Source: Citrobacter amalonaticus Y19 (GTDB taxonomy: Bacteria; Pseudomonadota; Gammaproteobacteria; Enterobacterales; Enterobacteriaceae). From it: 64,000 nt of DNA. The stretch spans positions 1 to 64,000 of the forward strand of contig NZ_CP011133.1 in assembly GCF_000981805.1 (NCBI RefSeq), in the 5' to 3' direction. The translations under genes were made by a program, and so were the position numbers. Under the pieces are notes generated by a model. It ran no database searches. It saw nothing but the letters and a program-made list of their open reading frames with translations, and had not been told where the DNA came from. Below are positions 48,166 through 57,296 of the stretch, one piece after another. Within the stretch, counting starts at the first letter, position 1; each line of letters opens with the position of its first letter.

Positions 48166-49608
48166 TTAGAGCGAGCCATCAAGAGAACCTTCAGATTCAT
48201 AATGAACCTGCGGAAGCGTTGTCATATAGTTGCTGAATGATTCAGGTATACGGGCCTCACCACCATAACGAGATATCATGGCGTTATAGGAGACATACAG
48301 ATTTTGCCTTGCCTTTTCGATTAACTCTCCAGCATCCTTATAATAAACCGACGCCGATTTATCATTTTCCTGCTGGAGCCGTGCGCCGGTCGCAGCAGCC
48401 GTGAGCATTTCGCTGAGGTAGTTATAGGCAGCAGAATAGGCTATGACAGGAGATAGTTCACGAATATAGGAATAAGATGCGCCTAAATCATGACGTGCAA
48501 TTTGAGTTGCTTTACTGGTAGCGCCAGCAACGTTGTAGTAGTTGGCCTGGCGCAATTTAGCATCGCCTGGGTTTGATCCAGATCTGGCCGAGCTCAAATA
48601 TCCGTTATCAATAAAGAAGAGGGTGATATTGGCAGCGAGACCTTTAATTACTTTGGTCTGTTTTTTTGGATTCTCACAAGTACTAGTCTGACCTGAACAA
48701 GACCAGAAGTCGAAACTATCGTCACCATTAATAAAAGAATCCAGGACATTTGAAGTTGCGAGTGGAGCAATTCTAACCACACTCTTTTTGGCTGACCCAT
48801 CTTTATCTGTACCCAACTGGCTACCGACGATGATGGTGCCGGTCATAGACATAATGAGTTCTTTTTGCTCATCTTCGGAACCGATGAATTGATCGCTAAA
48901 GCTACCATTCTGGAGCAAACACCAAACAATGTTACCGTAATCGTCACATGCCTTTCTTTTCCCTGCCTCTTGTTTTTGTACGTCGGGTGCTTTACCACCA
49001 CCCATATTGCCCCACATGGCTTTAAATTGGTCTGAGAGGCCATCAGAGGACAGCTGAGAAGATACAGCAGCCTTTGCACTGTCACCAAATGCAGATGCAG
49101 TGTCGACTAACAACCCCTTCGCTAACTGACACGAATTTGCGGTCAGATCGTTCATCTGCTGGATGATTGCCTGCATTTTCGAAATAGCATTATCCAGAAC
49201 GGCATCCATAGCGTTCAGGGCCAGCTGGAAAGCGAGACCGGCAGCATTAGAAGCAATATTACGTAGCATCTGGACAAACTGATCAGCGTTGATGAACGAG
49301 AATGACCCACCAAAAAGGTCTATCCCTCCACATCCTCCCTGCGCTGAAGGGAGACTAATACTGATAGGTGTCAATGTACGGAGCTTATTACGTAGAACAA
49401 ATCCCCCACCGGTATAACCATCACGTGTAACGCTCTGATAATCACCGGGGGCTGTAACATTAGACATAGAGCCGAACATACTGTCTAGCTGAGTACTAAT
49501 GCTGGTGGCCTCGCATTGAAAAGTAGTCAACCCGGTGAGGCAAATAGAAATTGCAAGAATGTTTCTACGGAATACATTCTTTATATTAAAGTTACGCGAA
49601 ATATTCAT
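48166..49608 (-). CDS. traH: TraH conjugation protein, 480 aa
   Basis: Signal peptide (FRRNILAISICLTGLTTFQC), then the TraH pattern: LDSMFGSMSNVTAPGDYQSV, the conserved YTGGGFVLRNKL, the GGCGGIDLFGGSFSFINADQFV segment and a helical C-terminal half. TraH is periplasmic and works with TraF in pilus assembly. The length matches the family (about 460-490). Its start overlaps the end of traF by 4 bp. Confidence 0.95.
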   Translation of the reverse strand: MNISRNFNIKNVFRRNILAISICLTGLTTFQCEATSISTQLDSMFGSMSNVTAPGDYQSVTRDGYTGGGFVLRNKLRTLTPISISLPSAQGGCGGIDLFGGSFSFINADQFVQMLRNIASNAAGLAFQLALNAMDAVLDNAISKMQAIIQQMNDLTANSCQLAKGLLVDTASAFGDSAKAAVSSQLSSDGLSDQFKAMWGNMGGGKAPDVQKQEAGKRKACDDYGNIVWCLLQNGSFSDQFIGSEDEQKELIMSMTGTIIVGSQLGTDKDGSAKKSVVRIAPLATSNVLDSFINGDDSFDFWSCSGQTSTCENPKKQTKVIKGLAANITLFFIDNGYLSSARSGSNPGDAKLRQANYYNVAGATSKATQIARHDLGASYSYIRELSPVIAYSAAYNYLSEMLTAAATGARLQQENDKSASVYYKDAGELIEKARQNLYVSYNAMISRYGGEARIPESFSNYMTTLPQVHYESEGSLDGSL

Positions 49609-50705
49609 TTTTCCCCCGGGTTATTTACATTTTGGTTAGGTGTCGAACCGTAGCCAGCTTTGGCTTGTATATATTTAATAAACTCATCAGGTTGTTGAGT
49701 TAGGTCTTTAGGCATGTCATTCAGAATGTTTGAGTCGATATAACCCGTGTCGTTATATGGCAAGGTGCTCTTATATTGTTGGTCAGAAATGATCCCTGCA
49801 TCGTGGGCGATAAGGACTGTTCTTGAAATTAACTGGTCGGCACTGATAGGCCCAAATGAGACAATGCGTGTTGTAGATGGCGGGATTGCCAAAGCTATCG
49901 CAGGTGCGTTTGATATTTGGAGCTTTGATGCCTGGCCAGAATCAGGCCTCCAGTCCGGGTAAATATTCCCAGGGAGAGGTTTACCATCAAGTGAAATTGG
50001 GATGACCTTCATATCTGTCATGAAACTAAACGTATTCATGACGGAAGCTTGTTTTACGCATATGGAGCAGTTTTCACCACGGAAAAAGAAAAACAATCCT
50101 GCTTTTGTTGCTACGTCTTTTATGACCGTTCTCGAATTGTTCTCAGCTTCATTCGATTGATCCATTGCCCCAAATGTTGAGGTTGAGCGGCGGCTATTCT
50201 CATCTATCAGGGGGTCGGTAGAAGTAACTAACCTAGCCATATCAGTAAAGCGGCTGGCTTTATCCAGCATAATGCGTTGGGCCAGAAAATATGCCCTAAC
50301 ATTTTCTTGGGTAGGATTGTCGATGGCCTGGTTGCGCAGTTTCTGAATGTTTTCATTAAACCAAGCGACGGTGAACGGAGCTGGGCCAGGCTTTTCAGTT
50401 GCGACAGGGTCAGGAGTCGACTCCACAGGTGTTTGAGCAACCTGTTTGGGAATTTCTTGAGGCGGTAAAGTCGGCGGAGGAGGTAACTTCACTGGTTTTT
50501 TCTTCACTGGCTCAGGTGGCGATTTACGCCAGAACCAACCTTCCTCTTTACCATTCAGAAATGCCTGACCACCAGCGAGGTCGTCACTGGTGGTCTGAGG
50601 GGATTGAGGCGTTATGGTATTACCCTCATCCGCAAGAACAGAGGTAGTAAAAGCAAAACCCACTAGCAGGGGAATAATGCTCTTAGTTAAAAATTGATAT
50701 TTCAT
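49605..50705 (-). CDS. traF: TraF thioredoxin-fold conjugation protein, 366 aa
   Basis: Signal peptide (MKYQFLTKSIIPLLVGFAFTTSVLA), a Pro-rich linker (PPEPVKKKPVKLPPPPTLPP, residues about 64-83), and a TraF/thioredoxin-like domain with FFFFRGENCSICVKQ. The CSIC pair is a potential redox site, which F TraF lacks. Periplasmic, required for pilus assembly. First of the traF-traH-traG genes and overlapping the preceding HTH-protein gene by 23 bp. Confidence 0.95.
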   Translation of the reverse strand: MKYQFLTKSIIPLLVGFAFTTSVLADEGNTITPQSPQTTSDDLAGGQAFLNGKEEGWFWRKSPPEPVKKKPVKLPPPPTLPPQEIPKQVAQTPVESTPDPVATEKPGPAPFTVAWFNENIQKLRNQAIDNPTQENVRAYFLAQRIMLDKASRFTDMARLVTSTDPLIDENSRRSTSTFGAMDQSNEAENNSRTVIKDVATKAGLFFFFRGENCSICVKQASVMNTFSFMTDMKVIPISLDGKPLPGNIYPDWRPDSGQASKLQISNAPAIALAIPPSTTRIVSFGPISADQLISRTVLIAHDAGIISDQQYKSTLPYNDTGYIDSNILNDMPKDLTQQPDEFIKYIQAKAGYGSTPNQNVNNPGEK

Positions 50706-51021
50706 CGGAATTACCCTCGGAAATTATTCTTGCGATGGACTCCGTCCAGAAAAAGGTATTTTTTCCACTAAAGACCCTTGCACTTTCAAGCTGGCGAGTT
50801 AATGCATAATGCCGATATCTGACCTGCCCTATACGTTTGGCTACACTATCCGACTTAACGCCAATTTCGGAGCAAGCCTCATCGAGAGTCATGCGTGTTC
50901 CATATTTACGCAATAGCTCATCAGTAACTATGTTCTTAGGGTCGTCGTTAACTAATATCGCAGGGATTTTGTGTGCTGGCATAAGCATTGCCCTGTTATG
51001 AGAACATTTAAGTGTCTTCAT
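50683..51021 (-). CDS. Putative DNA-binding protein upstream of traF, 112 aa
   Basis: Contains a possible helix-turn-helix (MTLDEACSEIGVKSDSVAKRI) and a later segment ESARVFSGKNTFFWTESIARII, like small excisionase or MerR-type domains. GGGAG precedes the ATG at 51021. The 23-bp overlap with traF suggests coupling, so it may be a local regulator of the traFHG operon. Confidence 0.65.
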   Translation of the reverse strand: MKTLKCSHNRAMLMPAHKIPAILVNDDPKNIVTDELLRKYGTRMTLDEACSEIGVKSDSVAKRIGQVRYRHYALTRQLESARVFSGKNTFFWTESIARIISEGNSDEISIFN

Positions 51022-51175
51022 AAAACTCCCTTATCATAAATACGGACGGCATTACGATTAGTTTGCCATATGGGTAAAAATAAGAAGTTCAAAAATGGCA
51101 GCGTTTTGACTGTAAAAATCAAAAGTAATTTTCGTGTACATCCGTTTTGTTTACATGTTTGAAATCAGCAAATAC

Positions 51176-51208
51176 AAAAAAACCCAGTCCGAAGACTGGG
51201 TTTTTCAG
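51176..51208. terminator. Bidirectional terminator
   Basis: AAAAAACCCAGTC-CGAA-GACTGGGTTTTT, separating the 51.2-53.8 kb genes from the tra operon. The minus-strand leader beyond it contains GTAAACAAAACGG (about 51125-51137). Confidence 0.85.
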
Positions 51209-51236
51209 TGTTAGCTAATTAAAAGAATTAGATGCT

Positions 51237-51752
51237 TTAAAGACCAAAGTTATCTTTGAAATGACGTTGGTTTTTCCAGGATGAATTTTCCATCACACAG
51301 CATTCAAATACTGTATTCAGGTCGTCATCTGGAAATTTAAGGGCATCGTTGCCTATACGAATGATGTTACCGATGAGTTCACGGGCTAGCTGAGAATTAC
51401 GCAAGAAACGAGTAAAGAACTCGTTGCTGATATGTTTGCCAAGGTTATAAGCAAATTCAATCAACGTTGCATCGTTAGCAGTCAGCACCGCACCAGATTC
51501 GTAATAAAAAACATTCTCTTGGCAGCCGAGGTTTTTCATTGCGCGGAGAAACAACATTTCTCCTTCCATATCCATAAGGCGAAAAATTATATCAATATCA
51601 TATTCATCGTTTACGACAGCACCGACAGCATCATAAAGTACGGCAGCGGGAGCTTGTTCAAACTCATCACGTTCGTAATTCATCAACATACGGTTTTGTG
51701 CGTTATTAAAGCTATCAATATGATCTGATTTAGCAGTAGTTGAAGTATACAT
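51237..51752 (-). CDS. Hypothetical protein, 171 aa
   Basis: Helical acidic protein starting MYTSTTAKSDHIDSFNNAQNRMLMNYERDEFEQAP; AGGAG precedes the ATG. No motifs recognised. Last of a run of short minus-strand genes with AT-rich spacers upstream of the tra block. Confidence 0.7.
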   Translation of the reverse strand: MYTSTTAKSDHIDSFNNAQNRMLMNYERDEFEQAPAAVLYDAVGAVVNDEYDIDIIFRLMDMEGEMLFLRAMKNLGCQENVFYYESGAVLTANDATLIEFAYNLGKHISNEFFTRFLRNSQLARELIGNIIRIGNDALKFPDDDLNTVFECCVMENSSWKNQRHFKDNFGL

Positions 51753-51773
51753 GAGTGACTCCTTAGAAATTTT

Positions 51774-52163
51774 CTACCAGACAGTTTGTTCTTTCATGAA
51801 GTCAGCCTCATTCGCTATAAAGCGTTTTGCTTCATTCATCGCCGTATCGAAATGTTTATTACCCAACTTGCGTCCGAGATCAGTTATCTGTTCAACAAGA
51901 AGAGCACATTCAGGGTGAGTAAATCGTCCACCACCTTGGCAGTAAGTTAAACGAGTAACCAGCATTGATGCCTTCGACTCATTTTGTGTTACATGAAAGA
52001 TGGTTTTGTGAGTTCCTATCCCTCGTTCGTTCAGAATATTAATGGTTTCCATATCGGCGAGTAGTAATCTTAAGTCCTGCAAATCTCTTTCAATCGAATG
52101 AGTTCGCAATGACATACCGCCTGAGACAAAACCATAGACATCCCCGGTTTCAGAATAAAACAT
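51774..52163 (-). CDS. Hypothetical protein, 129 aa
   Basis: Begins MFYSETGDVYGFVSGGMSLRTHSIERDLQDLRLLL. Mostly helical with basic and acidic patches. The start site has the local form AGGTATATATG shared by many genes in 51-64 kb. Function unknown. Confidence 0.7.
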   Translation of the reverse strand: MFYSETGDVYGFVSGGMSLRTHSIERDLQDLRLLLADMETINILNERGIGTHKTIFHVTQNESKASMLVTRLTYCQGGGRFTHPECALLVEQITDLGRKLGNKHFDTAMNEAKRFIANEADFMKEQTVW

Positions 52164-52187
52164 ATATACCTCGATAAATTAAATTAA

Positions 52188-52448
52188 TTAGAAGATACCC
52201 GGCTTACACCGTAATAGAGCATTAAAAATCTGCTCGCGAGCCTCAGAAGGATTTACTTGTTTTGCAATCCCTTCAATCCACTCATCAACCGGTATTCGGG
52301 TAAATTGATGGTCTGTATTGCGAATCCTGATTGCAATGACAGCCCAGTGAGCGAGAGCATACTGAACATAATGCTTATCGCCTGGTGCAACCTCACCGCG
52401 TATTCTGGCGGTGCGGTTGTTATACTCTATCAACGCGCAGCCACTCAT
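52188..52448 (-). CDS. Hypothetical protein, 86 aa
   Basis: Begins MSGCALIEYNNRTARIRGEVAPGDKHYVQY, GGAG before the ATG. Compact alpha-beta protein, ending LLRCKPGIF. Unknown family. Confidence 0.65.
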   Translation of the reverse strand: MSGCALIEYNNRTARIRGEVAPGDKHYVQYALAHWAVIAIRIRNTDHQFTRIPVDEWIEGIAKQVNPSEAREQIFNALLRCKPGIF

Positions 52449-52475
52449 ACAGACTCCAGTTATTAATTAATATAG

Positions 52476-52697
52476 TTAAAAGACAATTCCATCATCAATC
52501 GCCGTCAGGCTTTCAATTTTTGGAATATCGATGAAATTAAATCGCCGAACATTTTTCGCCGTAATAATCCGACCGTCATTAAGCTGAAGGGTCTCACTTT
52601 CTTTATCAGAACGTGATGGCCAGGCAGCGATAACTGAGTCTTCAGTGATTACATAATGCCGACTATTTGATGTAAACAAAATGCATGGGATATCCAT
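52476..52697 (-). CDS. Hypothetical protein, 73 aa
   Basis: Start at 52697 (MDIPCILFTSNSRHYVITEDS) chosen for GGAG about nine bases upstream and to avoid overlap with the preceding gene; the frame is open further upstream. Beta-rich (LQLNDGRIITAKNVRRFNFI), resembling a small SH3-like barrel. Unknown. Confidence 0.6.
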   Translation of the reverse strand: MDIPCILFTSNSRHYVITEDSVIAAWPSRSDKESETLQLNDGRIITAKNVRRFNFIDIPKIESLTAIDDGIVF

Positions 52698-52731
52698 GAA
52701 ATGAGACTCCAGACATTCAGTCTTTAAAATA

Positions 52732-52959
52732 TTACCATTCTGTAGTGCCAATCCATACATCATTAATATATGCATTGGCCCCAAACTCAACCCCGCGTGG
52801 CTGTATTTTATCCAGAATCTCGAACGTCCATCCTTCTTCAGGAGGCCATTGAAAAAGCAATGGTGCTCCATCCAAATATTTTATGGCAAGGACGCTATGA
52901 CGAAGAGGATCGAGGATGCTAGTCTCACCGGGTATTGCTTTAACCCAATAATGAATCAC
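52732..52959 (-). CDS. Hypothetical protein, 75 aa
   Basis: GTG start at 52959 with AGGTG six bases upstream. Sequence MIHYWVKAIPGETSILDPLRHSVLAIKYLDG with many aromatic residues and an end IGTTEW. Small beta-rich protein of unknown role. Confidence 0.6.
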   Translation of the reverse strand: MIHYWVKAIPGETSILDPLRHSVLAIKYLDGAPLLFQWPPEEGWTFEILDKIQPRGVEFGANAYINDVWIGTTEW

Positions 52960-52969
52960 GATGTCACCT

Positions 52970-53278
52970 TTATTGATTTACAAGAGGAATAAATTGAGTT
53001 TGGGTCGTTATATCAGACATGAGTTCATATATCTTGTAGGGCCACCACTTTTTATCCATATCACGGAAGAAATGAACCTCAGTGATATCGGGACACATTG
53101 GATGCCACAGGCTAATAACCATGAGCTCAGATGCCTCAACCTCAATGAACTGATTGATTGAAGTAACCCTGAACTCATTCGTGGCAATAAACCCTATTAG
53201 ATCCTCCAGCTGATTAAGCAAAAAACCCGCTTGTCGCTGTTCAGAGGAACTGTCGAAATCATGCTTTAAAATATTCAT
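52970..53278 (-). CDS. Hypothetical protein, 102 aa
   Basis: Start at 53278 (MNILKHDFDSSSEQRQAGFLLNQLEDLIGF), six bases after GGAG. Helical start, strand-rich middle (FIEVEASELMVISLWHP), aromatic end. Follows the terminator at 53299-53330. Unknown. Confidence 0.65.
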   Translation of the reverse strand: MNILKHDFDSSSEQRQAGFLLNQLEDLIGFIATNEFRVTSINQFIEVEASELMVISLWHPMCPDITEVHFFRDMDKKWWPYKIYELMSDITTQTQFIPLVNQ

Positions 53279-53298
53279 GTTAGTCTCCAGCGCGGAAC

Positions 53299-53330
53299 GA
53301 AAAAAACGCTGACCGAAGTCAGCGTTTATA
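53299..53330 (-). terminator. Intrinsic terminator after the 166-aa gene
   Basis: AAACGCTGACTTCGGTCAGCGTTTTTTT on the minus strand. Confidence 0.85.
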
Positions 53331-53333
53331 TTT

Positions 53334-53834
53334 TTACAGAGGCTTATCCCTAATCGGCTTTGCAGCCTCTTTAGGATAAGTGTGATAAAACGCTTTTCTG
53401 TACTTTTCGTATCCAATACGTTGGGATGCAACATGTTCCATATTAGTGGGAGCAGTAAAGTGATGACGCGCAATCAGACTTGCTTGCTTAGCCAATTCAC
53501 CAGACCACTCGTGCAGGATTTCCATTCGGGTTTCGAATGGGTCAAGACCTGCTATTTTGCAGCAACTCGTAAATGAACAAAGGTCTTCCTGATTTTCTTC
53601 CGAACAAATCCAGAGGATTTCATCCACACGCTGCTCGCCAGTACTACGGTATGCAGTCATGATATATATGCTATCCCGAATTATCTCGTAAGCCATCTTT
53701 GATGAAAAACGAAGTTCATAATTATGTTCTAAATCGGCTGATATCAGATCATATTCACTTTCAGTGGCATCGAAAATACTCATGAATGAGAGTTGATTTT
53801 CGTGAACCACTTTAAATTTTGCGGTTGCAGACAT
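53334..53834 (-). CDS. Hypothetical protein, 166 aa
   Basis: Start at 53834 (MSATAKFKVVHENQLSFMSIFDATESEYDL), in the leader form AAGGTGATCATTATG also used by the exonuclease gene. It contains Cys-rich WICSEENQEDLCSFTSCCKIAGLDPF. Downstream of the CobT-like gene. No known family. Confidence 0.7.
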   Translation of the reverse strand: MSATAKFKVVHENQLSFMSIFDATESEYDLISADLEHNYELRFSSKMAYEIIRDSIYIMTAYRSTGEQRVDEILWICSEENQEDLCSFTSCCKIAGLDPFETRMEILHEWSGELAKQASLIARHHFTAPTNMEHVASQRIGYEKYRKAFYHTYPKEAAKPIRDKPL

Positions 53835-53897
53835 AATGATCACCTTTAAAATAAATTAAATTAATTTAGAAAGTTAAAACAGAGATTAAAATACAGA

Positions 53898-55811
53898 TTA
53901 AGACAGGAGAGCTTTACGGGTTACTTCAAAGAGTTTGTTACGTAAGGCAGAAACAGAACCGACAGAAATACCGGTATCACCAAAAAGACTTTTCATCATG
54001 CTGTCATTGGCATCACCGAAACCGATACCAATAACGATGATGTCATCATCTTTAGCGCTTTGTATCATCGCTCGCGCAGAAGCCATATCATCAGGCTGGC
54101 CATCAGTTGCAATAACCAATACATGGCGATCCGCTTTAGCTGACGTCAGGTCTGCAAGTGCAGGCCATAACGATTCGCAAAGAGGAGTACAACCTTGCGT
54201 ACCAATTCCAAACTGATGAGTTCCAATAGCTGTCCGTAGAGTTTGCTCCCGTCCTTTTAACAGACCTACGCTATTATGCGCGGCGTGTGGGAAATGATAT
54301 GCCGAGGTAGTTACCCCCTGAATACCATCGAGCGCATACAACATTGATACAACAGCGGCTTCAGCCTCTTTAACCGACCGGCTCATTGACCCGCTAGAGT
54401 CCAGCAGGATAGTAAAAGCAGAACTGACATCTACTGCCTTGGACTTATGTTTAAAAAGACGCGTATTTCCCAGCATGGCACTGGTAACCAGTCGAGAATC
54501 AAGCTTACGACCAGTTTCACGATGTGTTCTTCTCACCGCTCTTACACCCTGCAACAACCCATGAAGTGATTGACGTAACCCGGTAGCCATCTGCACCCCT
54601 AAACTTACGGATGCATTACCGGTATCGTGCCGCTTCGCAGGTGCTACTGAATATGGAGTAGGTGAAACGATACGTTGATGCGGGGGTACTTTGTCTTTGA
54701 TTAGCTGATTGAGCTTATCTGAAGTGTTCTGTCCTGTACGGCCAAGATCATTCGATGTGGTTCCCTCGAAAGGGTCTTTTCCGTTCTGGGACAGGTTACC
54801 GACAGAAGATTCACCCTGAGCATTTACGCCCGGATGGGAAGCAGCGGCGTTGCTGTCACTAGAGTTGGAAGCAGGAGCATTACGATTAGCTGATGTTGAC
54901 GAAGAATTTTCGTTTTCATCATCGGTACCGTTTTGCCCATGTTCTTTATCTGGTGCGCCACCGGCATTACCATCAGGTTCTGAAGAAGGCTCATTCTGAC
55001 CGGCTGGCGATGACGATGAACCGTCATTACCGCCTGCACTATCATTCTGGCCATCCCCATTTTTGTCAGAACTGTCGGATGACTGGGCCGGGTCTGACGA
55101 ACTGTCATCACCTTTGCTGTCATCAGAATCAGCACCCTGATTATCATCCTGCGGAGGTTCTTCCTGCTCATTAGTTTCGTTAAATGCATCTACTGCGAGG
55201 TCATATAACCGACATGCAACTTCAAACACCTTTTTAATCGAGGTTGCTTGTACTGCTTCAGCCATAACCATCATAGCTTTGTCATACAGCTCCAGCCCGA
55301 AGATACGTTCAAAGTCCTCACGCGCTTGCTTTGTTGGAATAGTTAAACCGTTGAAGCGGTTCAAACCACAAGTAAGCAGGGTATCCAAAAACACCGAAGA
55401 AGCTTTATCACAGGATTCCGCTTCCTCACTGAACAAAAAATGATTCAGTGAATTGAGATACTTTAATGTACCTGGATAGCGACAACTCATCGCACGTTCA
55501 ATGCGCAAATCTTCGCAAAGGTTGACCAGATGTTTAAGTACCTCAACGTTGTATTTATCCGACTTCATATGCTCTTGCATGAATATCTTGAGATCACCAA
55601 AATCAGTGAAACGGATATGTGCTGCTTCATGTACGGCATACCCTAACAAAGGATTTGCCAACATTTCAGCGTCTTTGAAGAATGGAATGTTAATAAGAAA
55701 ACCAGCTCCAGTCTCCGTAGCATATGCTTCATTGCCGCCGACAGAAACATTAAGGCCAATCTGAGAGCTTAATGCACGTGCGACAATAGGAAGGGAATTA
55801 TAAATACCCAT
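53898..55811 (-). CDS. CobT-like vWA-domain protein with HExxH motif, 637 aa
   Basis: The N-terminal part contains YAVHEAAHIRFTDF, an HExxH zinc-peptidase-like motif. The middle (about 215-370) is a low-complexity Asp/Ser/Asn/Gly linker. The C-terminus is a von Willebrand A domain with MIDAS motif LLDSSGSMS and VLVIATDGQPDD. CobT/vWA proteins pair with CobS/MoxR AAA+ ATPases, here at 57291. Such pairs remodel protein complexes; in SXT and IncA/C elements the homologues lie in the same region but have no established role. Confidence 0.9.
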   Translation of the reverse strand: MGIYNSLPIVARALSSQIGLNVSVGGNEAYATETGAGFLINIPFFKDAEMLANPLLGYAVHEAAHIRFTDFGDLKIFMQEHMKSDKYNVEVLKHLVNLCEDLRIERAMSCRYPGTLKYLNSLNHFLFSEEAESCDKASSVFLDTLLTCGLNRFNGLTIPTKQAREDFERIFGLELYDKAMMVMAEAVQATSIKKVFEVACRLYDLAVDAFNETNEQEEPPQDDNQGADSDDSKGDDSSSDPAQSSDSSDKNGDGQNDSAGGNDGSSSSPAGQNEPSSEPDGNAGGAPDKEHGQNGTDDENENSSSTSANRNAPASNSSDSNAAASHPGVNAQGESSVGNLSQNGKDPFEGTTSNDLGRTGQNTSDKLNQLIKDKVPPHQRIVSPTPYSVAPAKRHDTGNASVSLGVQMATGLRQSLHGLLQGVRAVRRTHRETGRKLDSRLVTSAMLGNTRLFKHKSKAVDVSSAFTILLDSSGSMSRSVKEAEAAVVSMLYALDGIQGVTTSAYHFPHAAHNSVGLLKGREQTLRTAIGTHQFGIGTQGCTPLCESLWPALADLTSAKADRHVLVIATDGQPDDMASARAMIQSAKDDDIIVIGIGFGDANDSMMKSLFGDTGISVGSVSALRNKLFEVTRKALLS

Positions 55812-55845
55812 ATATACCTCACAATAAATTTAAATAGATTAATTA

Positions 55846-55880
55846 GATAAAAGGCCCAGAGTGGGCCTTTTATTTTTAAA
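55846..55880 (-). terminator. Intrinsic terminator between the DUF3150-like and vWA genes
   Basis: AAAAGGCCCACTCTGGGCCTTTT on the minus strand, with A/T flanks. It is partial or attenuating, since the downstream gene has no evident promoter. Confidence 0.7.
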
Positions 55881-57231
55881 ACACCATTATTGTTCCGTCA
55901 TCATCGTGTGAAGACGAAGTTTCAATTTCCGGCTCTTTTCCATCAATGACTTTTTCAGAATCCAAACCCGAAATAAGAGCAGGGTCTGGCAGAGAACGGG
56001 GTGCAACAGAATCACCGTCCAAAAATGAATCATCATCGACCATAACCGCATCAAATGCAGGAATTACAGCATCATTAACAATTACATGCTCCTGGGTATC
56101 GGACAAGTCGTTAACGTCAGTATCAGCCGACGTATTAACCAGTTCGATTGCCAAAGGCGTATCAGCAGAACCATTGACCTCTACCAGTACAGATGGGGCT
56201 TCAGCGAGTGAATCAACGTTTTGCAATCCGACCGGATCTTCCACTACCACAGCAGATGCAAATGCATCTGTATGCAGAGGAGGTATCGTTTCCGCCTGAA
56301 CCTGAGTTGCCGACATGGCCGCTAAAGTAATGGCATCATCATCTTCAATAAGGTTCATTGAAAGTGATGGGTCAATTGTATCGTTACCATCTGTAGTACT
56401 GGCGGATGACAGCAGTTCCACAAACTGTTTTGCATGAATTGGGTCGCGTAAGTTATTGAGGAGAGAGAGAATGTCGTTATAAGGTTTGCCCGTCACTTTA
56501 CCGGTTAGCGGAATGTCTTTCATTACCTGATTAACATAGTCGCTAAGAGACTGGACGCTGGGTGCGATGAAAGCCAGGGACGCGAGTTTATCGCCGCAGC
56601 GGCGTAAAGGATTTAGTGTGTGCTGAGAAAACGCATCAGGGTTCCTGTTTTTAAGGAATCCTTCCACAACATCAGCCACATCCTCATAAACTTCATCCGC
56701 TAAACTTTTAACTTGCCCAGTTAAACCATCCTGAATGACACTGTTGCCATAAGGCGTGATGTGAATCGCAGTAAAGCCAAATTGTATCTGGCTATCCATA
56801 TAAGACAAATCGATAGCAGCATCACGCAAAAGTATAGAGCGATACTTTTCTTCAAAAGAGTTAATCCAGCTATTAAAATCAGCTTTCATAAATTCTTTTT
56901 TGTAATCGTAAAACTCGCCCTTAAGTACATTCAGTTTACCAATTAGATCATTAACCTTGTCTGCTGGAATTGCATAACCACCCATAAATTTAATACCCGC
57001 TTCGAGACAAAAAGCGTGAGCTGAATTCTTTTTACGGGTAAATGGATTGATGAGTTGTGGGTCAATGATTTTCTTGCTACCTAATGAAACAAGCACATCA
57101 GGTGGCAAATCAGCACTGTTACCAAGATCTTCTCTTTTCAGCTTACGACGACCACTAATACTGGTGATATCAGAAAGAGAAACGAGAATAAGTTGTTCCA
57201 GAACCTGAGTGGCATTGGATTTGATAGTCAT
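55876..57231 (-). CDS. DUF3150-like protein, 451 aa
   Basis: Start at 57231 (MTIKSNATQVLEQLILVSLSDITSISGRRKLKREDL); the upstream ATG is part of the GAGG Shine-Dalgarno itself. The helical first 300 residues match the DUF3150 pattern found next to CobS/CobT pairs on plasmids (LISVSLSIWSGRRKL type opening, GFTAIHI, PLRRCGDKLASLAF). The last 150 residues are acidic and disordered. It is the middle gene of MoxR-DUF3150-vWA, so probably a third subunit. Confidence 0.75.
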   Translation of the reverse strand: MTIKSNATQVLEQLILVSLSDITSISGRRKLKREDLGNSADLPPDVLVSLGSKKIIDPQLINPFTRKKNSAHAFCLEAGIKFMGGYAIPADKVNDLIGKLNVLKGEFYDYKKEFMKADFNSWINSFEEKYRSILLRDAAIDLSYMDSQIQFGFTAIHITPYGNSVIQDGLTGQVKSLADEVYEDVADVVEGFLKNRNPDAFSQHTLNPLRRCGDKLASLAFIAPSVQSLSDYVNQVMKDIPLTGKVTGKPYNDILSLLNNLRDPIHAKQFVELLSSASTTDGNDTIDPSLSMNLIEDDDAITLAAMSATQVQAETIPPLHTDAFASAVVVEDPVGLQNVDSLAEAPSVLVEVNGSADTPLAIELVNTSADTDVNDLSDTQEHVIVNDAVIPAFDAVMVDDDSFLDGDSVAPRSLPDPALISGLDSEKVIDGKEPEIETSSSHDDDGTIMVF

Positions 57232-57269
57232 GACATACCTCATTAATTTAAAATTGATTTAAAAAGAAT

Positions 57270-57296
57270 TAAAAAACCCCAAGCGGGGTTTTATTT
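57270..57296 (-). terminator. Hairpin between the CobS-like and DUF3150-like genes
   Basis: AAAACCCCGCTTGGGGTTTTTT on the minus strand. An intergenic attenuator-like terminator inside the operon. Confidence 0.7.
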